From NCBI GenBank assembly GCA_028876365.1, contig JAGWRZ010000137.1, positions 1 through 38,647 of the forward strand: a stretch of DNA of 38,647 nt, written 5' to 3'. This DNA comes from Acidobacteriota bacterium (GTDB taxonomy: Bacteria > Actinomycetota > Thermoleophilia > Gaiellales > Gaiellaceae). Position numbers and translations under genes: made by a program. Shown one piece after another: positions 8,363-16,145 of this stretch; position 1 is the stretch's first letter; each line of letters begins with the position of its first letter. Below the pieces are notes generated by a model. The model saw only the letters and a list, made by a program, of their open reading frames with translations, was not told where the DNA came from and did not search any database.

Positions 8363-9304
8363 TTATCTCGGCGTCTCGCCGGCCGCACGCACGGTCGGAT
8401 TGACGCCGAGGCGCAGCACGTCCGGGCGGTGGTAGTGGCCGACCGGGTCGAAGCGCTGCCGCTCCGCGAGCAGCCGCGCCGGATCGAGCTCCGCGTACAG
8501 AATCCCTTCCTCGTCGTACAGCGGGCCCGCGAGGTAGGCGCCGCCCGGCGCGAGGATCGCGCTGCCGCCACGGCCGAGCACGCCCGCGCCGTCGAGCTCC
8601 GCGCGCAGCGGGAAGTCATCGGGATACGAAGACGCACGCTGGAACGCGCACGGCGACACGACGTATGCACGGCTCTCCCGCGCGAGATGCACGAGAGTCG
8701 CCTGCCACTCGTCGCCGTCGTCGGCCGTCGACGCGACGTAGATCTCGACCCCCGACTCGTACAGCGCGAACCGCGCGAGGGGCATGTAGTTCTCCCAGCA
8801 GACGAGCCCGCCGAGGCGCCCGAAGCCCGTCTCGACCGCGTGCAGACCGCGACCGTCGCCTTGCCCCCACACGAGCCGCTCGTGGTTCGTCGGGACGAGC
8901 TTGCGATGGTGCAGCGCGAGCGACCCGTCGGGGGCGTGATAGAGGAGAGCGTTGTAGATCGTCCCGGACCGCTCGGCATCGACCTCGTTGACGCCGGTGA
9001 CGAGCCAGATGCCGAGCTCGCGCGCGCATGCGCCGAGGCGCTGCTCTGCCGCGGACCCGACCGCGACGGAGTTCTGCGCGAGCCGCGCGAAGGTCTCCTT
9101 CACGCCCTCGTCCTGCCAGCCGGCGAACGCCTTCGCCCAGCGCGAGGACGGGTACACGGGCACGAACGTCTCCGGGAAGACGACGAGCTCGGCTCCCGTC
9201 CCCGCCGCCTCGGCCGCGACCTCCTCCAGCCGGTCGAGCGTGCGCTCGCGGTCGAGGATGACCGGCTCCACCTGAGCGCAGGCGACCGTGACGGCGCGAT
9301 CCAT
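8363..9304 (-). CDS. nitrilase (carbon-nitrogen hydrolase superfamily)
   Basis: 313 residues. The catalytic triad is readable: Glu45 in VVFPETF, Lys135 in HHRKLVPTNHERLVWG, Cys169 in GGLVCWENYMPL. WENYMPLAR and the NHERLVWGQGDG block are those of true nitrilases (branch 1, nitrile to acid plus ammonia) rather than amidases. Substrate unknown; aliphatic or arylacetonitriles are typical. ATG 9304 has TAAGGT six bases upstream on its strand. It starts 12 bases from a divergent membrane-protein gene and ends at a palindromic repeat. Its proximity to hyuA/hyuB suggests an amide or nitrile catabolic neighbourhood, which is inference. Confidence 0.92.
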   Translation of the reverse strand: MDRAVTVACAQVEPVILDRERTLDRLEEVAAEAAGTGAELVVFPETFVPVYPSSRWAKAFAGWQDEGVKETFARLAQNSVAVGSAAEQRLGACARELGIWLVTGVNEVDAERSGTIYNALLYHAPDGSLALHHRKLVPTNHERLVWGQGDGRGLHAVETGFGRLGGLVCWENYMPLARFALYESGVEIYVASTADDGDEWQATLVHLARESRAYVVSPCAFQRASSYPDDFPLRAELDGAGVLGRGGSAILAPGGAYLAGPLYDEEGILYAELDPARLLAERQRFDPVGHYHRPDVLRLGVNPTVRAAGETPR

Positions 9305-9310
9305 ACTTGA

Positions 9311-9316
9311 ACCTTA
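9311..9316 (-). promoter_or_regulatory. -10 element of the nitrilase gene
   Basis: TAAGGT on the minus strand, 6-base spacer, ATG at 9304. The box directly abuts the GTG of the divergent gene at 9317, so the two starts share one tiny control region. Confidence 0.45.
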
Positions 9317-10126
9317 GTGGTCCTCGCGCTGAAACTCGTGCTCACGCCCGCCGTGATGATCGGCGCGACCCTGACGGGCCGGCGCTTCGGAAACGCCGTC
9401 TCCGGCTGGCTCATCGGGCTGCCGCTCACGTCGGGGCCGCTCGTGCTCGTCCTCGCGCTCGAGCACGGCCGGGGGTTCGCCGCGCGGAGCGCGACGGGAT
9501 CGCTCTCGGGGGCGATCGCCGAGGCCGCGTTCTGCGTCGGGTGGGCGTTCGGCGGACGCGCGCCCTTGCTCGCCGCGTCGATCGGCTTCGCCGCAGCCGC
9601 TGCCGCGGCGCACGGGCTTCCGCTGCTCGCGCTCGTCGCCGCCGCTCCCGTGGCGCTCGCCGTCGCGCTCCGCCTCCTCCCGCCGTTCCCGCCGCGCACC
9701 GAGGCGCCGCGAACGCCTCCCTGGGATCTCCCTGCGCGCGCCGTCGTCGCCGTCCTCATCGTCGTCTCGCTCTCGGCGGCGGCAACGACGATCGGCGCGC
9801 GGCTCACCGGGCTCCTCGCGGTCTACCCCGCGTACTCCGCCGTGCTCGCGTCCTTCGCTCGCCGCCTCGAGGGACGCCCCGCCGCGGTCGGCCTCCTGCG
9901 CGGCCTCCTCGTCGGACTCTTCTCGTTCGCCGCCTTCTACTCCGTGCTCGCGTTCGCGCTTCCCCGCCTCGGCACGGGCGCCGCCTTCGCTGCGGCGATC
10001 GCGGCGGCGCTCATCGTGCAGGCGGCGTCGCTGCTCCGAATCCTCCGCCTCCCGGGGTCTCGATCCGAAGGAGGTCTCCCGCTCGCAGCGCCGCCGTCAG
10101 CTTCGCTGCCCGCTCCTCCCCGTTGA
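9317..10126 (+). CDS. integral membrane protein of unknown function
   Basis: 269 residues, mostly Ala/Leu/Val helices; about seven or eight membrane segments can be picked out between residues 1 and 245. I do not recognise the family. LKLVLTPAVMIGATLTGRRFGNAVSGWLIGLPLTSGP at the N-terminus and LAVYPAYSAVLASFARRLEG in the middle are the most distinctive parts. GTG 9317 is the only close start. The last ~39 codons run antisense into hyuB and are low complexity (Pro/Ala/Ser), so the ancestral stop may have been lost or the end is simply disordered. Confidence 0.7.
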   Translation: MVLALKLVLTPAVMIGATLTGRRFGNAVSGWLIGLPLTSGPLVLVLALEHGRGFAARSATGSLSGAIAEAAFCVGWAFGGRAPLLAASIGFAAAAAAAHGLPLLALVAAAPVALAVALRLLPPFPPRTEAPRTPPWDLPARAVVAVLIVVSLSAAATTIGARLTGLLAVYPAYSAVLASFARRLEGRPAAVGLLRGLLVGLFSFAAFYSVLAFALPRLGTGAAFAAAIAAALIVQAASLLRILRLPGSRSEGGLPLAAPPSASLPAPPR

Positions 10127-11477
10127 CGAGCGTGCGGCCGGGAGCGCCGCCGTCGCCGCCTGCCGCCCCGCGCGGGCCGCGCGCACGCCGCTCCGCGAGC
10201 ACCGACAGACGGCAGTCCTCGAGAACGCGCAGCTCGCGGACGACGCCGTCGCCGCCTCGATGCGCACCCGCCCCGCCGGACCGCTCGCGCAGCGCCCAGG
10301 CCTCGACCCGGATCGGGTACGCGAGCTCCAGCGCCTCGACCGGCGTGATCAGCGTGTTCGACATCGTGACGTGCACGGCGCTCGGTCCGTCCGCGTCCGC
10401 GCATGCGCCCTGACCACCGCCGATCGTCTCGTAGTACGTGAAGCGATCGTTGCCGAGCGCGACGTTGTTCATCGTCCCCTGGCCCTGCGCGTACTCGCCG
10501 AAGGCCGCGAAGACGACGTCGACGATCCGCGACGACGTCTCGGTGTTGCCCGCGACGACCGCGGCGGGCCGGCGCGCGTTCACGAGGCAGCCTTCGGGCG
10601 CGGTCACCCGCACCGGCGCGAACGCACCGCCCGACGCCGGCAGGTCGGGCTCGGTCAGGCAGCGGACGACGAAGTAGCACGCGGACTTCGTGACCGCGAG
10701 AGGGCAGTTGAGATTGTGCGCATCCTGCGGGTCGGTGCCGGCGAAGTCGATGTGGATCTCGTCGCCGTCTACCGTGACGGTCGCGCGGATCGTCAGCTCG
10801 CCGTCGACCGCCTCGACGACGTCCTCCGCCGATCGCGTCCCGTCGGGAAGTCGCTCGATCGCGGCGCGCACCATCCGCTCCGAGTACGCGTACAGCTCGT
10901 CCATCGCGGCGGCGACGCGATCGCGGCCACGTCGCGCGCACAGCTCGTCGACGCGGGCGGCCGCGAGACGATGCGCCGCGATCTGCGCGCGGAGGTCGCC
11001 GCGGCGCTCGTCCGGGTTGCGGGCGTTCGCGACAAAGAGCGACACGACCTCGTCGGTGAGCGGCGTCGGCGGGATGACGAGCCCCTCCTGGTACAGCTCG
11101 CGCGAGAACGCGGGCAGGCTCGCCGGCTCCATGCCGCCGACGTCCGCGTGATGTGCACGCGAGACTGCGTATCCGAGGGCGGTGCGGGACACGACCGTGA
11201 CGTCGGGGAGGTGCGTGCCGCCGGTATACGGGTCGTTGAGGATCCATTGCTCGCCGGGGAGCGTCATGACCGCTGCGACCGCGTCCGGCATCGCGCCGAG
11301 GTGCACGGGAATGTGTTCGGCCTGCACGACCATGCGGCCGCCCTCGTCGAAGAGCGCGGTCGAGCAGTCGCGGCGCTCCTTGATGTTCGCCGAGAAGGCC
11401 GAGCGGACGAGGACGGCGCCCATCTCCTCCGCGATCGCGCGCAGCGAGCTGCCGATGACCTGCAGCTCGACGTTCAC
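10011..11477 (-). CDS. hyuB: hydantoinase B / oxoprolinase small-subunit family protein
   Basis: 488 residues. Family marks: SALREIAEE-like start (SSLRAIAEEMGAVLVRSAFS), ERRDCSTALFD, NDPYTGGTHLPDV (81-93), SRAHHADVGG, and the terminal Gly-rich TPGGGGFG. It partners HyuA for ATP-dependent opening of hydantoins, 5-oxoproline or related N-heterocycles; the true substrate cannot be told. It is a little shorter than common HyuB proteins. GTG 11477 overlaps the hyuA stop (GTGA), so hyuA and hyuB are coupled. Because hyuA is frameshifted, HyuB may be left without a functional partner unless the frameshift is a sequencing error. Confidence 0.9.
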   Translation of the reverse strand: MNVELQVIGSSLRAIAEEMGAVLVRSAFSANIKERRDCSTALFDEGGRMVVQAEHIPVHLGAMPDAVAAVMTLPGEQWILNDPYTGGTHLPDVTVVSRTALGYAVSRAHHADVGGMEPASLPAFSRELYQEGLVIPPTPLTDEVVSLFVANARNPDERRGDLRAQIAAHRLAAARVDELCARRGRDRVAAAMDELYAYSERMVRAAIERLPDGTRSAEDVVEAVDGELTIRATVTVDGDEIHIDFAGTDPQDAHNLNCPLAVTKSACYFVVRCLTEPDLPASGGAFAPVRVTAPEGCLVNARRPAAVVAGNTETSSRIVDVVFAAFGEYAQGQGTMNNVALGNDRFTYYETIGGGQGACADADGPSAVHVTMSNTLITPVEALELAYPIRVEAWALRERSGGAGAHRGGDGVVRELRVLEDCRLSVLAERRARGPRGAAGGDGGAPGRTLVNGEERAAKLTAALRAGDLLRIETPGGGGFGAATPPAR

Positions 11478-11567
11478 CGGCTCAGCACCAGCGTGCCGTC
11501 GTCGTTCGTCTCCCCGCTCCAGCCCTCGGGGATCCAGACGGTGGCCCCGTCCAGATCGACACGCCCC

Positions 11568-11584
11568 GGTACCAGGTACCTGGG
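11568..11584 (-). repeat. GTACCTGsTACCGG palindromic repeat inside hyuA
   Basis: GGTACCAGGTACCTGGG on the plus strand; the reverse complement carries GTACCTGGTACCGG exactly. It lies in the hyuA C-terminal frame and encodes RYLVPG in place of the usual variable linker. It is the only copy inside a coding region. Confidence 0.6.
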
Positions 11585-13202
11585 TGTGCCTCGCAGGGAC
11601 ACGTCAGGCCCGGCGACGACGTCGGCGGTGCGAACGGCGACGAGCTCGATCTCGCGCGCGTCGTCCGCGTACCCGTACCGCTCCGCGTGCGCGCGGTGGA
11701 ACGCAGCGGCGAGATCGGGCTGCAACGGGACGGTGAGCTCGAACGACTGCCCCCGGTAGCGGAGATCGGCCTCGCCCTCGCGCGGCAGCACGGCGACCTC
11801 CGCGAGCGGCGCACGTGCGACTCGACGCGGTCGCGCCGCCTCTCGCTCGCGACGAGCCCGAGGGCCGAGAGCACGCCCGCCGCCTCGGGGACGAGCACGT
11901 GCCCGATGCCGAGGTCCTCCGCGAGGGCGCACGCGTGCAGCGGGCCGGCGCCGCCGAACGCGACGAGCGCGAAGTCGCGGGGATCGTGACCGCGCTCGAC
12001 CGAGACGACGCGCAGCGCGCGCAGCATCTCCGCGTTCACCACGTCGATCACCGCGGCCGGGTCGACGCCGCCGAGCGCGGCGGCCGCGGCGTCGCGGTCG
12101 AGGACGAGCCCGCCGGGAAGCTCTGCCGGCAGTCGCCCGAGCAGGAGGTTCGCGTCCGTCACGGTCGCCCCGCCGCCCGCGCCGTAGCACGCGGGCCCGG
12201 GATGCGCGCCCGCGCTCTCCGGCCCGACGCGGATCGCGCCGCCCGCGTCGACGCGCACGAGCGAGCCGCCGCCCGCGCCGACCGTGTGCAGGTCGACGGT
12301 CGGCAGCCGGATCGGCAGGCCGCCCAGGTCGCGCTCGGCGACCCGCGCCGCGCGGCCGCCGGGGAGAAGGCAGACGTCGGTCGACGTTCCGCCCATGTCG
12401 AACGCGATCGCATCGGCGTAGCCCGCGCGGCGCGCGACGATGCCGGCGCCGACGACGCCCGCGGCGGGGCCGGAGACGAGGATCGTCGCCGGGTGCGCCG
12501 CCGCCTCGGCGACCGAGGCGACGCCGCCGGAGGAGAGCATGACGAGCGGCTCCGGCAGGCCGGCGGCGCGGGCCGCCTCGGCGAGCGCGCCGAGGTAGCG
12601 CGCCGTGACCGGCGCGAGATACGCATCGGCCGCCGTCGTCGAGGCGCGCTCGTACTCGCGGAACTCGGGGGCGACCTCGTGCGACGCGACGACGTGCACG
12701 CCGGGGTGGCGGCGACGCAGCTCGGCCGCGACCGTCCGCTCGTGCGACGGATCGCGAAACGAGAACAGCAGGCACACGGCGACGGCGTCGACGTCGCCGA
12801 CGTCCGGGATCTCGCCGAGCGGCTCCAGCTCGCCGCCGGGGCCGAGGCGGCCCCGCACGCCGTGGCAGCGCTCGAGCGGGACGAGCGGCTCCGGGTGCTG
12901 CGCGCACAGGCGATAGAGCTGCGCGCGCGTCTGCCGGCGCAGGTGGAGGAGGTGCTCGAAGCCCGCGTTGCCGACGTACGCGGTACGCGCGCCGCGCCGC
13001 TCGAGGAGCGCGTTCGTCGCCGTCGTCGTTCCGTGCGCGAACCGCTCGACCGTCTTCGCTCCGACGGCGCGCGCCGCCGCGACCACCGATTCCTCCTGCC
13101 GCTCCGCGGTCGGCACCTTCGCGGTGCGTACGCGCCCGCCGTCGAGGAGCACCGCGTCCGTGAACGTGCCGCCCACGTCGACGCCCAGGATCGCCACGCG
13201 CG

Positions 13203-13208
13203 TACTCT
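13203..13208 (+). promoter_or_regulatory. -10 element of the HAD hydrolase gene
   Basis: TACTCT, 8-base spacer, GTG 13217. It lies within the first codons of the divergent hyuA gene. Confidence 0.45.
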
Positions 13209-13216
13209 GCATCGCC

Positions 13217-13879
13217 GTGCCGATCCGCGCATTCCTCTTCGACTTCGACGGCCTCATCCTCGACACCGAGACGGCGTCGCGCGCCGGCTGGGCGTGGCTC
13301 TACCGCGAGCACGGCTTCGAGCTGCCGGAGGAGAAGTGGGCGACCCTCATCGGGACGATCGGCGCGCCGTGGGAGCCGATGCGCCACCTGCAGGAGCTCG
13401 TCGGCTCGCAGCTCGACGCCGACGCGCTGAACGAGCGCCGCCGCGCGCACGAGCTCTCGCTGCTCGAGACGGAGGAGCTCCGTCCCGGGATCCTCGAGTA
13501 CATCGAGGAGGCGAACGCACGGGGACTGAAGACCGCGATCGTCTCGAGCTCGTCGAACCGCTGGATCGACATGCACCTCTCCCGGCTCGAGCACGCGCAT
13601 CGGTGGGACGCGATCGTCGCCGCGAACCACGATGTCGCGCGCGCGAAGCCGCGCCCCGACCTCTACCTCGAGGCCTGCGAGCTCATAGGCGTGTCTCCTG
13701 CCGAGGCGATCGCGTTCGAGGACTCGCCGAACGGCGTTCGCGCCGCTCGGGCGGCGGGCATCTTCTGCGTCGCGATCCCGAACGACGTGACGCGCGACCT
13801 CGGGCTCGAGGAGGCCGATCTCGTGCTCGACTCGCTCGCCGATCTCCCGCCGGCCGAGTTGCTCGGCCGCTTCGCGTGA
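13217..13879 (+). CDS. HAD-superfamily hydrolase, beta-phosphoglucomutase-like
   Basis: 220 residues. HAD motif I FDFDGLILDTE (8-18, nucleophile Asp9, acid Asp11), motif II Ser in IVSSSSNRW, motif III Lys in ARAKPRPDLYLEA, motif IV EDSPNGVRAARAAG. The helical C1 cap between residues ~16 and 85 is that of the pgmB/gph subfamily. Substrates are usually small sugar phosphates or related phosphomonoesters, not defined here. GTG 13217 gives the exact family N-terminus. It ends 58 bases before the tRNA-Sec gene. Confidence 0.93.
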   Translation: MPIRAFLFDFDGLILDTETASRAGWAWLYREHGFELPEEKWATLIGTIGAPWEPMRHLQELVGSQLDADALNERRRAHELSLLETEELRPGILEYIEEANARGLKTAIVSSSSNRWIDMHLSRLEHAHRWDAIVAANHDVARAKPRPDLYLEACELIGVSPAEAIAFEDSPNGVRAARAAGIFCVAIPNDVTRDLGLEEADLVLDSLADLPPAELLGRFA

Positions 13880-13937
13880 GCGAGCGGGCCGCCCTCGGGC
13901 CGGGACACCGGCTCTCTCGAGGGCTAGCCTTCGCGCC

Positions 13938-14029
13938 GGAGCGGCCGGGCCCGGTGGCCCAGCCGGTCTTCAAAACCGGTGAGGCGGCGTAACCCGTCGC
14001 TGGGTAGGTTCGACTCCTGCGCCGCTCCG
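13938..14029 (+). tRNA. selC: tRNA-Sec (anticodon TCA)
   Basis: 92 bases with the special selenocysteine tRNA architecture. The 8-bp acceptor stem is GGAGCGGC/GCCGCTCC (13938-13945 and 14021-14028). The D-stem is GGGCC/GGCCC with a short loop. The anticodon stem CCGGT/ACCGG encloses loop CTTCAAA with TCA at 13970-13972. A long variable arm has about 7 pairs (13983-13989 with 13995-14001). The T-stem is GTAGG/CCTGC around TTCGACT. The 8+5 acceptor/T arrangement is bacterial. CCA is not encoded. It completes the set with selA and selB 5.7 kb upstream. Confidence 0.96.
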
Positions 14030-14121
14030 TCCCGCAAAAGGAGGACCGCAAGTTTTCCGCGCCGTTTCACTCTTCTGAGGGCATCCATCGAACCGCCCTC
14101 GACCGAAATGAGGTACCAGAG

Positions 14122-14943
14122 ATGAAGCAGCTCATCGTCGTGGCCGCTGCGGCCGGCGCGCTCGCCGCGTCGCCGTCGGCATTCGCCTCGCCCGCGCGGG
14201 CGGCGGCGGACACCGTGATCGCGAAGACGACCGGCGGGGTCCTCGTCGCGAACGCGCGCGGCTCGGTCTCCCTCGTCCACGCCCACGCCCGGGTCGGCGA
14301 CCGCATCGTGAAGCTCGGCTCCCGCGTGTGGGTCGTCGGTCTCGCGCACACTGCGCGCATCCGCGGCATCGCCGTCGCGACCCGGGGGAACATGCTCGTG
14401 CTCACCGCCGCGGACAGGCTCTTCACGGTCGGGCTCGGCGTGCGGAGGCTCGCGTCCGACTCGCAGGGGTCGGCGCCGCAGACGGGTGATGTCGTCGGCG
14501 CCGTCGTCTCGATCGACGCGAACGGGAACATCACGGCGACCTCGACGGAGGACGACGGCCCCGCCGCGACCTCGCAGACACAGGCGACGATCACCGCGGT
14601 GAGCGCCACGACGGTGACACTCGACGTGAACGGCAGCTCGGTGACGCTGCAGCTCCCGGCCGGCACGCCGATCCCGGCCACCTCCGTCGGCACGCAGGTC
14701 ACGCTCACCCTCACGTTCTCCGGGGGATCGACAACGGCCACCGAGGACGACCAGGGCGAGGACCAGCCCTCGACGCAGGGCTCCGGCGAGGACGGCGGCC
14801 AAAGCGGGACCACGGGCACCTCGGGGTCGACCAGCTCGTCGCAGGACGACGGAGGCGCGAGCAGCGACAACAGCGGCACGAGCAGCAGCAACAGCGGCAC
14901 GAGCAGCGACGGCGGCTCCGGAAGCGGGGGCGGCGACGACTAG
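14122..14943 (+). CDS. secreted two-repeat beta protein (DUF5666-like) with acidic Ser/Gly tail
   Basis: 273 residues. Signal peptide ~1-29 (hydrophobic AAAAGALAASPSAFAS then ARA). Two similar beta-barrel-like units follow: VIAKTTGGVLVANARGSVSLVHA...GSRVWVVG and ATITAVSATTVTLDVNGSSVTLQLP...GTQVTLTL, resembling DUF5666-type domains. Residues ~205-273 are a low-complexity Ser/Gly/Thr/Asp/Gln tail. Function unknown. It is the first gene of a locus with a membrane-tethered sigma factor and an HtrA-like protease, so a surface or sensor role is plausible. ATG 14122 is the only start preceding the signal peptide; upstream ATG 14108 hits a stop. The leader contains GGTACCAG, a half copy of the palindromic repeat. 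Confidence 0.75.
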   Translation: MKQLIVVAAAAGALAASPSAFASPARAAADTVIAKTTGGVLVANARGSVSLVHAHARVGDRIVKLGSRVWVVGLAHTARIRGIAVATRGNMLVLTAADRLFTVGLGVRRLASDSQGSAPQTGDVVGAVVSIDANGNITATSTEDDGPAATSQTQATITAVSATTVTLDVNGSSVTLQLPAGTPIPATSVGTQVTLTLTFSGGSTTATEDDQGEDQPSTQGSGEDGGQSGTTGTSGSTSSSQDDGGASSDNSGTSSSNSGTSSDGGSGSGGGDD

Positions 14944-16111
14944 CGCTCCCGACTCCCTCCCCGCGAGCCGCCTCCCGCCGGAGGCGGCTCGCGCGCGGAC
15001 CGAGGAGCTCTTCCTCCGTCACGGCCGCCTCGTCGCGGGGCTCTGCCGTGGCCTGCTGCGCAACACGCACGAGGCCGAGGACGCCGCGCAGCAGGCGTTT
15101 CTCTCCGTCCACGCGGCGTTCATGCGAGGCGCAGAGCCCGACGACCCTGCCCGCTGGCTCGCGGCGATCGCGCGGAACGAATGCCTGACGCGCATCCGCG
15201 AGCGCATGCGCAACCCGCTGCCCGTGGCGGACGCCGGCGAGGCAGCGTCGATGGCCGACCCGGTCGCGGATGCAGCGCGCCGCGCGGACATCGGCGCGCT
15301 CTGGCGCGCCGTCGACACACTCGCCCCGCAGCAGCGCGAGGCGCTCCTCCTGCGCGAGTTCGGCGGCATGTCCTACGAGGAGCTCGCTCTCGCGCTCGGC
15401 GTGACGGTGCCGGCGGTCGAATCGCTCCTCTTCCGCGCACGGACGCGTCTGCGCGCCGAGCTGCGGGCGGTCGCCTCCGCCCTCGCCGGCTTCCTGCCGC
15501 GCCTCTTCGCGGGCGGCGGCGTCGCGAAGGTCGCCTCCGTCACCGTGACGGCCGGCCTGCTCACGGGCGGCGTCGTCGCCGGCGAGCACGTTCTCCGGGC
15601 CGGCCGCGTGGCTCCCCGCCATGCCGCCCCCGCGGTCAGGCTCGTCTCGCCGCTCTCGGACCTGCCGCCGGAGCACGCCCCCGCGCCGCCGGCGCACCGG
15701 ACGGCCACGGCGCCGCGCCGCTCCACGCCCGCGCCCTCCCCGCCGACCGTCTTCGCGCCGTCGACCCCGGCACCCGTCCTCGTCTCCGAGTCGAGGCCCT
15801 CGCCCGGGCACGATGCATCCTCCGGCGACACGTCCGGACAGACGGAGACTCCGGACACGCCGGACGCACCCGTGCCCGTGCGCGAGGCCGACGACGCCTC
15901 GACCCCGCCGCCGGCGGCGGCGACGGAGCCGCAGTCGGGCGACACGACGACGACGCCCGCCTCCGCGGATGACGGCGCGACGACGACGACCGCCGCCGCC
16001 ACCACCACCACGACGACGACGACGCCGACGCCCGCACAGGACTCCGCCGATACGGGCACCGACGGGGCCTCCGGCGCCGACGGGGCCGCGAGCACCGACG
16101 GCGGCTCTTAA
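14942..16111 (+). CDS. ECF-like RNA polymerase sigma factor with C-terminal membrane segment and extracytoplasmic tail; start not canonical
   Basis: Region 2 is recognisable from base ~14,999 (TEELFLRHGRLVAGLC, EAEDAAQQAFLSVHAAF, RWLAAIARNECLTRIRER). Region 4 follows (LAPQQREALLLREFGGMSYE, AVESLLFRARTRLRAEL). After ~ATG+130 codons comes a hydrophobic segment (VASVTVTAGLLTGGVVAG), then ~170 residues rich in Pro, Thr, Ala and Asp including a poly-Thr run. The first ATG (15122) falls inside region 2 and would destroy it. The frame is open back to TGA 14642 but contains no ATG, GTG or TTG, so the true start is unknown; 14942 marks only the frame after the upstream stop. A 14-bp perfect hairpin lies in this segment. 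Confidence 0.75.
   Translation, partial: SAPDSLPASRLPPEAARARTEELFLRHGRLVAGLCRGLLRNTHEAEDAAQQAFLSVHAAFMRGAEPDDPARWLAAIARNECLTRIRERMRNPLPVADAGEAASMADPVADAARRADIGALWRAVDTLAPQQREALLLREFGGMSYEELALALGVTVPAVESLLFRARTRLRAELRAVASALAGFLPRLFAGGGVAKVASVTVTAGLLTGGVVAGEHVLRAGRVAPRHAAPAVRLVSPLSDLPPEHAPAPPAHRTATAPRRSTPAPSPPTVFAPSTPAPVLVSESRPSPGHDASSGDTSGQTETPDTPDAPVPVREADDASTPPPAAATEPQSGDTTTTPASADDGATTTTAAATTTTTTTTPTPAQDSADTGTDGASGADGAASTDGGS
14962..14993 (+). terminator. perfect 14-bp GC hairpin between secreted-protein stop and sigma region 2
   Basis: Arms 14962-14975 (CGCGAGCCGCCTCC) and 14980-14993 are exact reverse complements around a 4-base CGCC loop. No T-run follows. It may be a terminator, an attenuator, or an mRNA structure controlling the sigma gene. 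Confidence 0.55.
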
Positions 16112-16145
16112 CGCGCTCTCAGTCGCTCCGGGTACAACGAGGGGG

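Larger units (their letters stand above)
11474..13212 (-). pseudogene. hyuA: hydantoinase A / oxoprolinase large-subunit family, frameshifted
   Basis: The N-terminal frame starts at ATG 13212 with the actin-like ATPase motif GVDVGGTFTD (10-19) and holds FAHGTTTATNALLERRG, SGGVASVAEA, FDMGGTSTDV and HPGPACYG. It runs well up to about 11,825 (GLVASERRRDRVES) and then becomes nonsense. The family C-terminus (EADLRYRGQSFELTVPLQ, HAERYGYAD, WIPEGWSG, GTLVLSR) continues in the -1 frame and ends at 11474, overlapping hyuB. The spacer between RRRD and RYRGQ is also very short, so a deletion may accompany the shift near 11,800-11,830. It may be a real pseudogene or a consensus error. It diverges from the HAD gene with only 4 bases between starts. 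Confidence 0.85.

Noticed and set aside
15984-16035. ACC/ACG triplet run resembling a microsatellite
   Set aside because: It is in frame and encodes the poly-Thr part of the sigma tail with mixed codons, so it is treated as protein low complexity.
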